A stretch of DNA of 64,000 nucleotides, taken from assembly GCA_001295905.1 (NCBI GenBank), contig LJHT01000009.1, positions 1 through 64,000 of the forward strand, read 5' to 3'. The notes beneath the pieces were generated by a model. The model made no database searches and was not told the origin of the DNA. It saw only the letters and a list, made by a program, of their open reading frames with translations. A program made the position numbers and the translations under genes. Shown here piece by piece: positions 9,083 to 17,784 of this stretch. Positions within the stretch are counted from its first letter, which is position 1. Every line of letters starts with the position of its first letter. Source of the stretch: a beta proteobacterium AAP51. GTDB taxonomy: Bacteria > Pseudomonadota > Gammaproteobacteria > Burkholderiales > Burkholderiaceae_C.

Positions 9083-9292
9083 TTATGACGTGCCGCGACG
9101 CCTTTCGGCCAGGCGCTGCACCCAGCCCGGGCGGCGTTCGGCCGGTGTGGCGGGCAGGGCGGCGGGCTCGCTGAGACTGAGGTCCAGGCCGAAGGCGGTG
9201 CCCAGGTCGGCGGGGTCGGTGTCGGGGGCCGGCCGTGGCGTCGAGCGCCAGCTGTGGAACCAGCGCTGGGGTTGGGCGGCCTTGTTCGTCAT
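9083..9292 (-). CDS. Hypothetical 69-residue protein
   Basis: This short frame starts at ATG 9292 behind a GGGGACT purine tract; ATG 9304 is a second option. The product is Pro/Arg-rich with a Trp-containing start (QRWFHSW) and a basic end. No domain, signal peptide or membrane helix is visible. It stands upstream of the tetR gene on the same strand (81-nt gap) and is divergent from the Hsp70-like gene. It may be a real lineage-specific gene, but composition alone could also create such a frame. Confidence 0.4.
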   Translation of the reverse strand: MTNKAAQPQRWFHSWRSTPRPAPDTDPADLGTAFGLDLSLSEPAALPATPAERRPGWVQRLAERRRGTS

Positions 9293-9520
9293 CGGAGTCC
9301 CCATCGCGTTTGGTTTGTGAAGCTTGGTAAGCAGTGTCACGGCTGGCGGCTGGCGCTGCACAGCGAACAACGGGGTCTGCGTGTGCCAATTCACGGCGCC
9401 TGATGGTGGTTGAAGGGGGCTGACGGCGGCTTGCAACGACCGCCCTGCGTTGCGCCGTCGATAGAATCTTTCGCCCCGCCCGCCCGGGCGCTCGCCCGGG
9501 CTTCGGGCCCGTTCCCCCGC

Positions 9521-10855
9521 ATGCGCACCTCCACCGGCACTGCCGAAGCCGCCCCGGGTTTCGTGGCCATCGACTTCGGCACCTCCAACTCGGCGGTGGC
9601 CCTGCCGGCCGGGCCGCAGGGCGTGCGCCTGGTGGCGCTGGAGCCCGGCCACCCCACCATGCCCACGGCGGTGTTCTACCGGGCCGACACGCCCGCCCAC
9701 CTGCCCGAGGCCGAGCGCCTGTACGGCCGCGCCGCCGTGGCGGCCTATGTGGAAGGCGTGGACGGCCGGCTCATGCGTTCGATGAAAAGCGTGCTGGGCT
9801 CTTCGCTGTTGGACCAAAGCACCGACATCGGTGCCGGGCGCCGTGTGCGCTACCGCGATGTCGTCACCGGCTACCTGCGCCGGCTGAAGGCGCAGGCCGA
9901 GGCCGAAGCCGGCCAGGCGCTGCAACGCCTGGTGCTGGGCCGGCCGGTGTTTTTCGTCGATGACGACCCGGCCCGTGACGCCCAGGCCGCCGCCGCGCTG
10001 GAAGCCGCCGCGCGCGAGGTGGGTTTTGCCGAGGTGCAGTTCCAGTACGAGCCCATCGCTGCCGCGCTGGACTACGAAAGCCACATCGAGCGAGAGCAAC
10101 TCGTGCTGGTGGCCGACATCGGCGGCGGCACTTCCGACTTCTCGCTCGTGCGCGTGGGTCCGGAACGCGCTCGGCGCAGCCAGGGCCGGGCCGAGCGCCG
10201 CGACGACATCCTGGCCAGCCACGGCGTGCACTTGGCCGGCACCGACTTCGACCGCCATGTCGAGCTGGCCGCCATCCTGCCGCTGCTGGGCTATGGCGCC
10301 CTGCGGCCGGCGCGACCGGGCGAAGCGCCGCGCGAGGTGCCCAACGCCGTCTACTTCGACCTGGCCACCTGGCACCTCATCAACACCGTCTACGCACCGG
10401 CCCGGGTGGCCGAGTTGCGCAGCATGAAGAGCTGGTACGCCGAGCCGCGCCACCACGCGCGCCTGCTGAACGCCGTCACCGAACGCCTGGGCCATGCGCT
10501 GGCGGCCGCCGCCGAGCAGGCGAAGATCGACGTGGCCCTCAACGGCACGGCGCACATCGACCTGGGCGAACTGGAAGGCGGCCTGGCCGCCGCGTTGCAG
10601 GAAGACCGTGCGGCGGCGGCCATCGAGGCCGACCTGCAGCGCATCGTGCAGGCCGCAGCCGAAACCGCGCGCATGGCCGGCGTGCCACCTGGCGCGGTGA
10701 ACGTGGTCTATTTCACTGGCGGCAGCACAGGCCTGCGGCCGCTGGTGAACCGCATCGCCGCCGGTTTTCCTTCAGCCGCCGTGGTGCGCGGCGACCGTTT
10801 CGCCAGCGTGGCCCAGGGCCTGGGCCTGCACGCGCGCGTCGTCTTCGGCGCCTGA
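9521..10855 (+). CDS. Hsp70-like ATPase, YegD type
   Basis: The 444-residue protein has the actin/Hsp70 ATPase fold without the long substrate-binding part of DnaK. Phosphate-1 (AIDFGTSNSAVA, about residues 15-26), phosphate-2 (VADIGGGTSDFSLV, about 198-211) and the adenosine motif (YFTGGSTGLRPLV, about 397-410) are all present. YegD-like proteins are presumed chaperone-type ATPases, but their clients are unknown. ATG 9521 begins just before the conserved region. A good -10 box (TAGAAT at 9462-9467) lies about 55 bp upstream, without a clear -35. It is divergent from the small gene at 9083-9292. Confidence 0.88.
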   Translation: MRTSTGTAEAAPGFVAIDFGTSNSAVALPAGPQGVRLVALEPGHPTMPTAVFYRADTPAHLPEAERLYGRAAVAAYVEGVDGRLMRSMKSVLGSSLLDQSTDIGAGRRVRYRDVVTGYLRRLKAQAEAEAGQALQRLVLGRPVFFVDDDPARDAQAAAALEAAAREVGFAEVQFQYEPIAAALDYESHIEREQLVLVADIGGGTSDFSLVRVGPERARRSQGRAERRDDILASHGVHLAGTDFDRHVELAAILPLLGYGALRPARPGEAPREVPNAVYFDLATWHLINTVYAPARVAELRSMKSWYAEPRHHARLLNAVTERLGHALAAAAEQAKIDVALNGTAHIDLGELEGGLAAALQEDRAAAAIEADLQRIVQAAAETARMAGVPPGAVNVVYFTGGSTGLRPLVNRIAAGFPSAAVVRGDRFASVAQGLGLHARVVFGA

Positions 10856-10883
10856 GCGCCTGAGCGCCGTAGGGCCGCTTCGT

Positions 10884-11369
10884 TCAGGGCTTGCCGGTGG
10901 CCTTGAATCGGGCGATGGCCTGCTTCAGGTCGTCCAGCGGCTCGCAGGGCGTGCTGCACAGCCTGGCCAGAGCCGCCAGCCGGGCCTCGGCCGTGGGCAG
11001 GTCGTTCTTCATCAGCGCCAGTTCGCCGGCGTACTCCAGCGCGCCCAGGTGGGCGGGGTTGATGCGCAGCGCGGCGTCGTAGTGGCGCTGCGCGCCTTCC
11101 AGGTCGGGCTTGGCCTGCTTGCGCAAGGCGTAGCCCATCAGGTTGTTCCAGTCGGCGTCGCCGCTGGCGTTGACCTTCTTCAGTTCGGTGATGGCCGCCT
11201 GCCAGCGTTGGGCCGCCAGGTGGGCGCGTGCGGCGGCCAGAGGCTCGGCCGCCGCAGGGCGGGCTGCGGGGGGTGCGGGCTCGGGGGTGTCGGCGGCCTG
11301 GGCCGTGGCCCAGAGGCCGGCGGCCAGGGCGGCGGCGAGGCAGGCGCGCAAGGGGTGTGAACGGTACAT
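10884..11369 (-). CDS. Exported TPR-containing protein
   Basis: The product has 161 residues and an N-terminal Sec signal peptide (LRACLAAALAAGLWATAQAA, about residues 7-26). The mature part holds TPR-like helix pairs: one in AARAHLAAQRWQAAITEL, one in NLMGYALRKQAKPDLEGA and one in YDAALRINPAHLGALEYAG. Such repeats mediate protein-protein contacts. The start ATG 11369 has GGAG six bases upstream. It probably acts in the periplasm as an adaptor; the partner is unknown. It converges with the Hsp70-like gene. Confidence 0.8.
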   Translation of the reverse strand: MYRSHPLRACLAAALAAGLWATAQAADTPEPAPPAARPAAAEPLAAARAHLAAQRWQAAITELKKVNASGDADWNNLMGYALRKQAKPDLEGAQRHYDAALRINPAHLGALEYAGELALMKNDLPTAEARLAALARLCSTPCEPLDDLKQAIARFKATGKP

Positions 11370-11481
11370 GGGGTTCTCCGGCGGTGGGGCGCAGGCTAGC
11401 CGAATCACGCCCGCGCTGCATGCGGGCTTGCGGGCAACCGGTGGCGGGCCTTCAGCGACCTTCAGCGACCTTCAGCGGCGC

Positions 11482-12150
11482 TCAGCGGCCGCGTGGTCCG
11501 CCGCCGAGCCGGCGCGGGGGCCCGCGCCGGGGGGCCGGGCGTTGCGCCAGGCGGGGCGCTGGAGCGCGCGGGCGCGTCACGTCGGCCATCAGCATCAAGG
11601 CACGCACCAGGTCTTGCACGGCCTCGGGCAGGTCGGCGGGCGGCTCCAGCGTTTCGATGACCTCCAGCAGCGCGTCGGCATCTTCCAGGTCTTCGGGCGG
11701 GAAGTGCATGTAGACCAGCGCCAGGGGCTCGACGAGTTCGGGCGCGTCCAGGTCCATCAGCGCCGGGAAGTGGTCCATGGCGGCGGCGAAGCCCGCCACC
11801 CAGGGCAGCAGGCTTTCGCTGGGGTCGTCGGCATCGTCCAGCTGGTAGACCCAGGGGTCGAACCAGGCGCGCTGCGCGATGGCGGCGTCGATTTCGGCAT
11901 GGCGGCGCAGCACCAGCGCCTGCAACTCGTTCAGTGCAGGCCCGCCGGGCGCTGGCTGGCCGTCGACATCGACCACGAAGCGCTGCCACTTTTCGGCCGC
12001 CACGCGCCGGGGCTGCAGCAGCACGCCGCACAGGTAACCGTCGAGCGCGCTGATGTCCAGCGGCTGCAAGGGCTCGGGCAGGGCGTCGAGCTGCGACTCC
12101 AGCTGTTGGATGTCGGCGTCGGAAAGCGGCGTCAAACTAGGGGGAGCCAC
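11482..12150 (-). CDS. UPF0149/YecA-family protein
   Basis: The core SALDGYLCGVLLQP near residues 30-45 and the later WVAGFAAAMDHFPAL are typical of the UPF0149 (YecA/YgfB) family, whose function is poorly known. The protein is about 222 residues from GTG 12150, which has AGGGAA at a good distance. The C-terminus is Pro/Arg-rich and lacks the SEC-C-type zinc motif seen in some relatives. An upstream in-frame ATG (12225) would overlap the small-RNA candidate and is less likely. The gene is alone and divergent from that RNA. Confidence 0.75.
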   Translation of the reverse strand: MAPPSLTPLSDADIQQLESQLDALPEPLQPLDISALDGYLCGVLLQPRRVAAEKWQRFVVDVDGQPAPGGPALNELQALVLRRHAEIDAAIAQRAWFDPWVYQLDDADDPSESLLPWVAGFAAAMDHFPALMDLDAPELVEPLALVYMHFPPEDLEDADALLEVIETLEPPADLPEAVQDLVRALMLMADVTRPRAPAPRLAQRPAPRRGPPRRLGGGPRGR

Positions 12151-12221
12151 GGGATTCCCTTCGCTTAGGGATGGGGCGCCGCAGCGCCGAGGGCTAGATT
12201 GTGTGCGGAGGCTGATGCATT

Positions 12222-12320
12222 GCACGGTGTTTGTCGTGCGGCGCGTCGGTCACCGGTCCCAACGACGTCCTCTTCGGAGGACTTGCAACAACCCGCTGCG
12301 CAAGCAGCGGGTTCTTTTTT
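12222..12320 (+). ncRNA. Candidate small RNA with three hairpins and own terminator
   Basis: Three consecutive perfect hairpins lie in a gap with no plus-strand gene upstream. They are GCACG/CGTGC (12222-12239), GTCCTC-TTCG-GAGGAC (12267-12282) with the extra-stable UUCG tetraloop, and a 10-bp terminator (12290-12313) followed by CTTTTTT. The nearest plus-strand gene to the left ends at 10855, with two minus-strand genes in between, so the terminator most likely ends a short local transcript. The 5' end is not fixed: no strong promoter was identified, and TAGATT at about 12195 is only a weak -10. The RNA class is unknown. Confidence 0.55.
12290..12320 (+). terminator. Strong intrinsic terminator
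   Basis: AACCCGCTGC(12290-12299) and GCAGCGGGTT(12304-12313) form a perfect 10-bp stem with a GCAA loop. TTTTTT follows at 12315-12320. It works only in the plus direction, since no T-run is present on the other side. Confidence 0.9.
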
Positions 12321-12495
12321 GTCCGCTCGCTGCGAAGGCATCGGGTTCTCCATTTGCCCGCGCGCTGCGAAAGAAGTGCACCCCGTTGCAGCTTTTTCCT
12401 CTTTCTGTCCATCCGCCCACGGGGTGAGCACGGGGCCCTGTGCAGACTGGCTGATGGTTAGACTGATTCGCTTTCACTTCGCCTGAAGCACCGAC

Positions 12496-13941
12496 ATGCA
12501 GCGCCGCCCCTTGCTGGCCGCCGGCTTGCTGGCCGCCCCTTTGGCCTGGGCCCAGCCCGAGGCCGCCGGCACCCCGCCCCTGGCTTTCCGCCCCGAAGAC
12601 CTGGCCCACGCCGCGCGTCTGCGCGATGCCGGGCTGGCCGACGGCGAAGCCTGGCGGCTGGTGCAGCAGCTGTGCAACGACGTGGGCCCGCGCGCTGCCG
12701 GCTCGCCAGGCGACCCCCGGGCCGTGGCCTGGGCGCTGAAGTCGCTGCGCGGCTTGCAACTCGAGCAGGTGCGTGCCGACCCCATCGAAGTGCGCGTCTG
12801 GCAGCGGGGCCCGGCCAGCGCCCGCCTGGTGGCGCCGGTGGCCGAAACCCTGGTGATGGCGGCCCTGGGCAACAGCGTGGCCGCGCCCGAAGGCGGCATC
12901 GAAGGCGAAGTGGCCGTCTACCCCGATTTCGCCGCGCTCAAGGCCGACACGCTGGAGCCCGGGAAGAGCCGCGCCCACGGCCGCATCGTCTTCATCGACC
13001 AGCGAACCGAGCGCACGCGCGACGGCCGCGGTTACGGTGCCGCCGTGCCCGCGCGCAGCCAGGGTGCGATAGAGGCTGCCAAGCGCGGCGCGCTGGCGCT
13101 GGCCATCCGCAGCATCGGCACGAACCACGAGCGCATCGCGCACACCGGCGCCATGCGCTACGAACTGGGGCAGCCGCAGATTCCGGCCTTTGCCGTCTCG
13201 GGGCCCGACGCCGACCGCATGGCCAGCCTGCATGCGGGCGGTGCCCGGCTGCGCATGCAGTTCACGCTGAACGCGCGCAGCGGCGTGGAAGTGGTCACTC
13301 ACAACGTCATCGCCGAACTGCCCGGCACCGACCTGGCTGATGAGATCGTGCTGCTCAGCGCCCACCTCGACAGCTGGGACCTGGGCGTGGGCGCGCTGGA
13401 CGACGGCGCCGGCGTGGCCATCGTCAGCGCCGCCGCGGGCCTGATGCAGCGCCTGGCCGCGCAGACCGGGCAGCGCCCGCGGCGCACCGTGCGCGTGGTG
13501 CTGTTCGCCAACGAAGAAAACGGCTTCGATGGCGCGCTCGACTACAGCCGCCGCTACCAGCACCAGCCGCACCAGCTGGTGAGCGAAAGCGATTTCGGCG
13601 CCGGCAAGGTGTGGGCGCTGCGCAGCCGCGTGCAGCCGCAGGCGCTGCCACTGATGGGGGCCATCGCGCAGGTGCTGGCGCCGCTGGGCGTGGGCTGGCC
13701 CGAAGCCGGCCGCAACGAAGGCACCCCCGGACCCGACGCCGCCTTGCTGATGCGCCGCCACCGCTGGCCGGCGCTGCAGCTGGCGCAGAACGGCACGAAC
13801 TACTTCGATGTGCACCACACCGTGCACGACACGTTGGACCGCATCGTGCCCGCCGAGCTGGCCCAGAACGTGGCCTGCTGGGCCGCGACGGCGTGGCTGG
13901 TGGCGCAGTCGCCGCTGCGCCTGACGGCGCCGCCGGCCTGA
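12496..13941 (+). CDS. Secreted M28-family metallopeptidase
   Basis: The 481-residue protein starts with a short signal peptide (LLAAGLLAAPLAWAQ). It belongs to the M28 di-zinc aminopeptidase/carboxypeptidase group. Visible metal and catalytic motifs are SAHLDSWD (His and Asp), GALDDGAGVA (bridging Asp), FANEENGFDG (catalytic Glu-Glu) and HHTVHDTLD near the C-terminus (last His). A protease-associated-like segment precedes the catalytic part. It should cleave terminal residues from peptides in the periplasm or outside the cell. The nearest downstream gene, the diguanylate cyclase, is 61 nt away on the same strand, without a clear functional link. Confidence 0.9.
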   Translation: MQRRPLLAAGLLAAPLAWAQPEAAGTPPLAFRPEDLAHAARLRDAGLADGEAWRLVQQLCNDVGPRAAGSPGDPRAVAWALKSLRGLQLEQVRADPIEVRVWQRGPASARLVAPVAETLVMAALGNSVAAPEGGIEGEVAVYPDFAALKADTLEPGKSRAHGRIVFIDQRTERTRDGRGYGAAVPARSQGAIEAAKRGALALAIRSIGTNHERIAHTGAMRYELGQPQIPAFAVSGPDADRMASLHAGGARLRMQFTLNARSGVEVVTHNVIAELPGTDLADEIVLLSAHLDSWDLGVGALDDGAGVAIVSAAAGLMQRLAAQTGQRPRRTVRVVLFANEENGFDGALDYSRRYQHQPHQLVSESDFGAGKVWALRSRVQPQALPLMGAIAQVLAPLGVGWPEAGRNEGTPGPDAALLMRRHRWPALQLAQNGTNYFDVHHTVHDTLDRIVPAELAQNVACWAATAWLVAQSPLRLTAPPA

Positions 13942-14002
13942 CATCAGGCCGGCTCGCACGCCCCACCCTGTGCCCATGCGCCCGACCGGCCGATAACCGA
14001 CC

Positions 14003-15697
14003 ATGCGGTCGCCTGCTCTCCCTGCTGACCTTGCTGCAGACCTGACTTCGGCCCCCAGCCTGGCCGAGCTGCAGGCCTGCCTGGCGCTGGCCGAGCCCTC
14101 GGCCGGCACCCATGCGGCCGAGGCCGAGGCCGCAGCCCGCCGCGCCATCGAACTGGCCGCGCCACGGGCCGAGGCCCGGCTCGAGCACGGCCGCGCCTGG
14201 GTGTGGCGCTGCGTGCACCTGCTGCGCCTGGGGCGCAACGAAGAACTGCTGCAGGCCAGCCGGCAGGCCTTGCCGCTGGTGCAGGCCCCGGCCCTGCGCG
14301 CCGAGCGGCGCGAACTCCTGCGCATCACGGCGCTGGCCGGCAGCGAACTTGGCGACTTCGAGACAGCGCTCATGGCCGCCCAGGAATTGGTGCGCTGCAG
14401 CGCCAGCGAGCCCGGCGACGGCGCGGCCTTGCTGGCCGCCATCAGCCTGGGGGTGTGCTTCGAACGCATGGGCGATTCCTGGCAGGCCCTGCGCATCCTG
14501 GAACAGTCGCTGAGCGACCACCGCGCCGCCGCTGGCGAGACCCACAGCCCCGACACCGTGCTGCCGCTGCTGATGACGAACAACGGCATCTGCGCCATCG
14601 CCCTGGGCATCGTGCACCGGCTGCTGGAACTGGATGCGTCCGACGATCTGCGCGACGTGCTGCAGCGGGCGCGGCACGCGGCCGAGCAGGCCCAGGCGCT
14701 GCTGGAGCACCACCCTGACGCCAACTACGCCGTGGCCGTGCCCGGCAACCTTGGCGAGGTCTTGCTCTACCAAGGCGAACTTGCGCGCGCTGCCCCGCTG
14801 CTGCAGCACGCCCACGCCCAGGCCGTGGTGCAGGGCCTGCGCGCCTATGAATGGCGCATTCGCGCCACGCTGGGTGCCTGGCAGGTGGCGGCGGGCGAAC
14901 CCGGCGCCGCGCGCGAGGCCATGCGCGCCTTGCTGGCCGAAGCCGGCGGCGAGGCGCCCCCGCTCACGGTGGAGCGCGCCCACACCGTGGCCTACCGCGC
15001 CTGCCGCGCCTTGGGCCTTTTCGAAGAGGCCTTGCGCCACTTCGAGGCCGCCGAGCGCCTGGAGCGCCACCGCACCATCGCCCAGCTGCGCGCGCAGTCG
15101 CAGCTCTTCGTCACGCGCAGTGAAGCGCAGCAGGCGCAGTGGCAGGCCGAGCAGGCGCGGCGCGAAGCCCAGCAGCACCGCGAGCGCGCCGCCGAGGCCA
15201 CCGTGCACGCCGAGCGCGACCCCCTCACCGGCCTGGGCAACCGGCGCTTCCTGCACCTGCGCTGCGCCGAGCTGCTGCCCAGCGCTGAACACCTGGGCCG
15301 GCCGGTGGCGCTGGCCCAGCTGGACCTCGACCACTTCAAGACCGTGAACGACCGCCACGGCCACGGCGTGGGCGACAAGGTGCTGGTGGCGGTGGCGCAG
15401 CTGCTGCGCGAGAACATGCGCACCGACGACGTGCTGGTGCGCCACGGCGGCGAGGAATTCGTGGTCGTGCTGCCCGGCCTGACGCTGGCCGCCGCGGCCG
15501 AGGTGTGCGAACGCCTGCGCCTGCGCCTGGCCCGCTACCCCTGGCTGAGTGCCTGCGGCACCACGGTGCCCGTCACCGTGAGCATCGGCCTGGCCGCCGC
15601 ACCGCCCTACCAGCTGGAAACGCTGCTGCAGCGCGCCGACGAGGCGCTGTACCGGGCCAAGGGGCAAGGGCGCAACCTGCTGGTGCTGGCGCCCTGA
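14003..15697 (+). CDS. TPR-GGDEF diguanylate cyclase
   Basis: The 564-residue protein makes cyclic di-GMP from two GTP. The C-terminal GGDEF domain (about residues 400-562) has an intact active site GGEEF at 482-486 and the RxxD inhibitory site at 473-476, so it is probably active and product-inhibited. The N-terminal 360 or so residues are helical repeats of TPR type, followed by a coiled coil rich in Gln/Glu/Arg (about 365-400). There is no signal peptide or membrane helix, so it appears cytoplasmic and is likely switched by a protein partner or oligomerisation. It converges on the PhoX-type gene with only 24 nt between. Confidence 0.92.
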   Translation: MRSPALPADLAADLTSAPSLAELQACLALAEPSAGTHAAEAEAAARRAIELAAPRAEARLEHGRAWVWRCVHLLRLGRNEELLQASRQALPLVQAPALRAERRELLRITALAGSELGDFETALMAAQELVRCSASEPGDGAALLAAISLGVCFERMGDSWQALRILEQSLSDHRAAAGETHSPDTVLPLLMTNNGICAIALGIVHRLLELDASDDLRDVLQRARHAAEQAQALLEHHPDANYAVAVPGNLGEVLLYQGELARAAPLLQHAHAQAVVQGLRAYEWRIRATLGAWQVAAGEPGAAREAMRALLAEAGGEAPPLTVERAHTVAYRACRALGLFEEALRHFEAAERLERHRTIAQLRAQSQLFVTRSEAQQAQWQAEQARREAQQHRERAAEATVHAERDPLTGLGNRRFLHLRCAELLPSAEHLGRPVALAQLDLDHFKTVNDRHGHGVGDKVLVAVAQLLRENMRTDDVLVRHGGEEFVVVLPGLTLAAAAEVCERLRLRLARYPWLSACGTTVPVTVSIGLAAAPPYQLETLLQRADEALYRAKGQGRNLLVLAP

Positions 15698-15721
15698 GAC
15701 GGACGCAGCCCGTCACGCCCC

Positions 15722-17668
15722 TCACGCCCCGATCACCCCCCCGTCCAGCCGCCGCACCACCACCGTGGCCGAGCGCGGCCGGCCCGTGGGGTTGAAGTCG
15801 GGCCAGTTCGAGAACTGGCGCGGGTTGCTGCCGTCGCGCGGCGAACCCGAACCGGGGTGCTGGATGTTGATGAACATCGTGCGGCCGTCGGGCGTCCAGG
15901 TGGCGCCGGTGATCTCGGCGCGCGAGGGGCCCACCAGGAAGCGCCGCACCTCGCCGCTGACGGGGTTGCAGGCCAGCAGCTGGTTGTGGCCCATGCGCGC
16001 GAACTCGCCTTGCGAGGTGGCGCTGAAGTCGGTGCCGATCCAGAGCACGCCGCGCTGGTCGAAGGCGATGGTGTCGGGGCCGGCGAAGATGTCGCCCTTG
16101 ATGTTGCCGCGCGCCTCGGGCCTTTCGTTGGCCGGGTCGCCGGCCAGCAGCAGGTGGTTCCAGACGAACTCCAGCCCGGAGAAATCGCCCGCTTCCTTCC
16201 AGCGGATGATCTGCCCCATCGTGTTCTGCGCCCGCGGGTTGGCCGCGTCCACGCCCGGTCGGCCGGGCGCGCCGCGCTGGCTGTTGTTGGTAAGCGTGCA
16301 GTAGACCCAGCCGCTGGTCGGGTCGACGGTCACCCACTCGGGGCGGTCCATCTTCGTGGCGCCCAGCAGGTCCGAGGCCTGGCGCGCCTTGATGAGCACC
16401 TCGCCCTGGTCGGCAAAGCCGTTGGCCGCCGTCAGCGGGCCCTGGCCGTGCACCAAGGGCAGCCAGCGCCCGGTGCCGTCGGCATCGAAGCGCGCCACGT
16501 AGAGCGTGCCGTGGTCCAGCAGCGTGGCATTGGCCTGCGCGGCGGTCTGCCCCTTGCCGGCGGGCCGGATGGCGTCGCGGCTGACGAACTTGTAGATGTA
16601 TTCGAACACCGCGTCTTCGCCCGAATACACCACCGCGCGCTGGTCCTTCGTCACCGCTACCCAGGCGCCTTCGTGCGCCGCGCGGCCGAGCGCGGTGCGC
16701 TTGACGGGCACGCTGTCCGGGTCCATCGGGTCGACCTCCACCACCCAGCCGAAGCGGTTGGGCTCGTTCGGGTTGCGCACGGTGTCGAAGCGCGGGTCGA
16801 ACTCGGGCCAGCGGTACCAGGTGGCCTTGCGTATGCCCCAGCGGCGTTCGTGCGCGGTGGGCACGTCGGCGGCGGTGAAATAGTTGGCCCAGTTCTCTTC
16901 GCCCGAGAGGTAGGTGCCCCAGGGCGTCATGCCGCTGGCGCAGTTGCTGAGGGTGCCCAGCACGGTTTCGCCGGCGGGGTCGGCGTTGGTGCGCATCAGC
17001 ACGTGGCCGGCCGCCGGCCCGCCGATGCGGAAGGGCGTGGTGGCCGTGATGCGCCGGGCGTAGCGCGAGGGCCGCACCATCTGCCAGCCGTCGGGGCGCT
17101 GTTCGATCTCGATCACGGTGATGCCGTGCGCAGCCTGCGACTTGCGCACCTTCTCCAGCGTCCAGGTGGCCTGGCCGTCAGGGTGCAGCAGGTGTTCGTC
17201 GGTGTATTCCTGGTTCAGGCACAGCAGCCCGCGCCGCGAGCCGTCGAGCGGGTAGTAGTGGATGCCGTCGTGGTGCATGCCCATCTGCGCGGCCTGCTCT
17301 TCGGCGGTGTTGCTGCCGTCGAACTTGAAGGCGGGCATGGCGCCGGCCAGGCCCACGGGCTCGCCCCAGGGCGCGAGCACGCGCACGGTGTAGCCCTCGG
17401 GCACCAGCACGCGGTCGGCCACCGAAGGGCGCAGTGGCGCAAAGCCCAGCGCCGGCCCCGGGCCGCCGGCAGCGCTGCCGCTGGCACAGCCGCCCAGGCC
17501 CCCGATTGCGCCGATGGCGCCGATGGCCCCGGCCGAGCCCAGCAGCCCACCCAGCGACAGCCCCAGCCCGCCGCGCAGCCACAGCCGGCGTTCGGGGTCC
17601 GACACCTCGTGGATGCTGGGGTTGGAGGAGCGGTTGCTGTCCTCCATCTCGCTGAAGTCCTTGGCCAT
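15722..17668 (-). CDS. PhoX-type (DUF839) alkaline phosphatase, Tat-exported
   Basis: This 648-residue protein belongs to the PhoX/DUF839 family, Ca2+/Fe-dependent phosphatases that release phosphate from organic esters in the periplasm. The N-terminus has the twin-arginine pattern ERRLWLRGG followed by a Gly/Ala/Leu-rich hydrophobic stretch and a Cys, so it is exported folded and could be a lipoprotein. Family motifs include GMTPWGTYLSGEENW, RFGWVVEVDP, GRAAHEGAWV and the C-terminal TWTPDGRTMFINIQHPG. Length is normal for the group. It is divergent from the SDR gene with a 116-bp gap. A pho box was not identified. Confidence 0.9.
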   Translation of the reverse strand: MAKDFSEMEDSNRSSNPSIHEVSDPERRLWLRGGLGLSLGGLLGSAGAIGAIGAIGGLGGCASGSAAGGPGPALGFAPLRPSVADRVLVPEGYTVRVLAPWGEPVGLAGAMPAFKFDGSNTAEEQAAQMGMHHDGIHYYPLDGSRRGLLCLNQEYTDEHLLHPDGQATWTLEKVRKSQAAHGITVIEIEQRPDGWQMVRPSRYARRITATTPFRIGGPAAGHVLMRTNADPAGETVLGTLSNCASGMTPWGTYLSGEENWANYFTAADVPTAHERRWGIRKATWYRWPEFDPRFDTVRNPNEPNRFGWVVEVDPMDPDSVPVKRTALGRAAHEGAWVAVTKDQRAVVYSGEDAVFEYIYKFVSRDAIRPAGKGQTAAQANATLLDHGTLYVARFDADGTGRWLPLVHGQGPLTAANGFADQGEVLIKARQASDLLGATKMDRPEWVTVDPTSGWVYCTLTNNSQRGAPGRPGVDAANPRAQNTMGQIIRWKEAGDFSGLEFVWNHLLLAGDPANERPEARGNIKGDIFAGPDTIAFDQRGVLWIGTDFSATSQGEFARMGHNQLLACNPVSGEVRRFLVGPSRAEITGATWTPDGRTMFINIQHPGSGSPRDGSNPRQFSNWPDFNPTGRPRSATVVVRRLDGGVIGA

Positions 17669-17784
17669 GTTTGCAGGCGCGCGGCGCCACGTGAAAACTC
17701 GGTGCTCATTCTGACCCGCCCCGCATCAGCCCACCGGGGCCGTGGGAGACCCGCCCGCGCAGGCGGGACGTTCACAATGCACCG

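Noticed and set aside
9391-10555. Long minus-strand frame running through the Hsp70-like gene
   Set aside because: The plus strand carries all ATPase motifs of the Hsp70 fold. Only the last part of the minus frame (9083-9292) was kept, as a separate small gene.
12165-12431. Minus-strand open frame across the small-RNA candidate
   Set aside because: It runs through the terminator and hairpins, has no motif, and the structure explains the sequence better.
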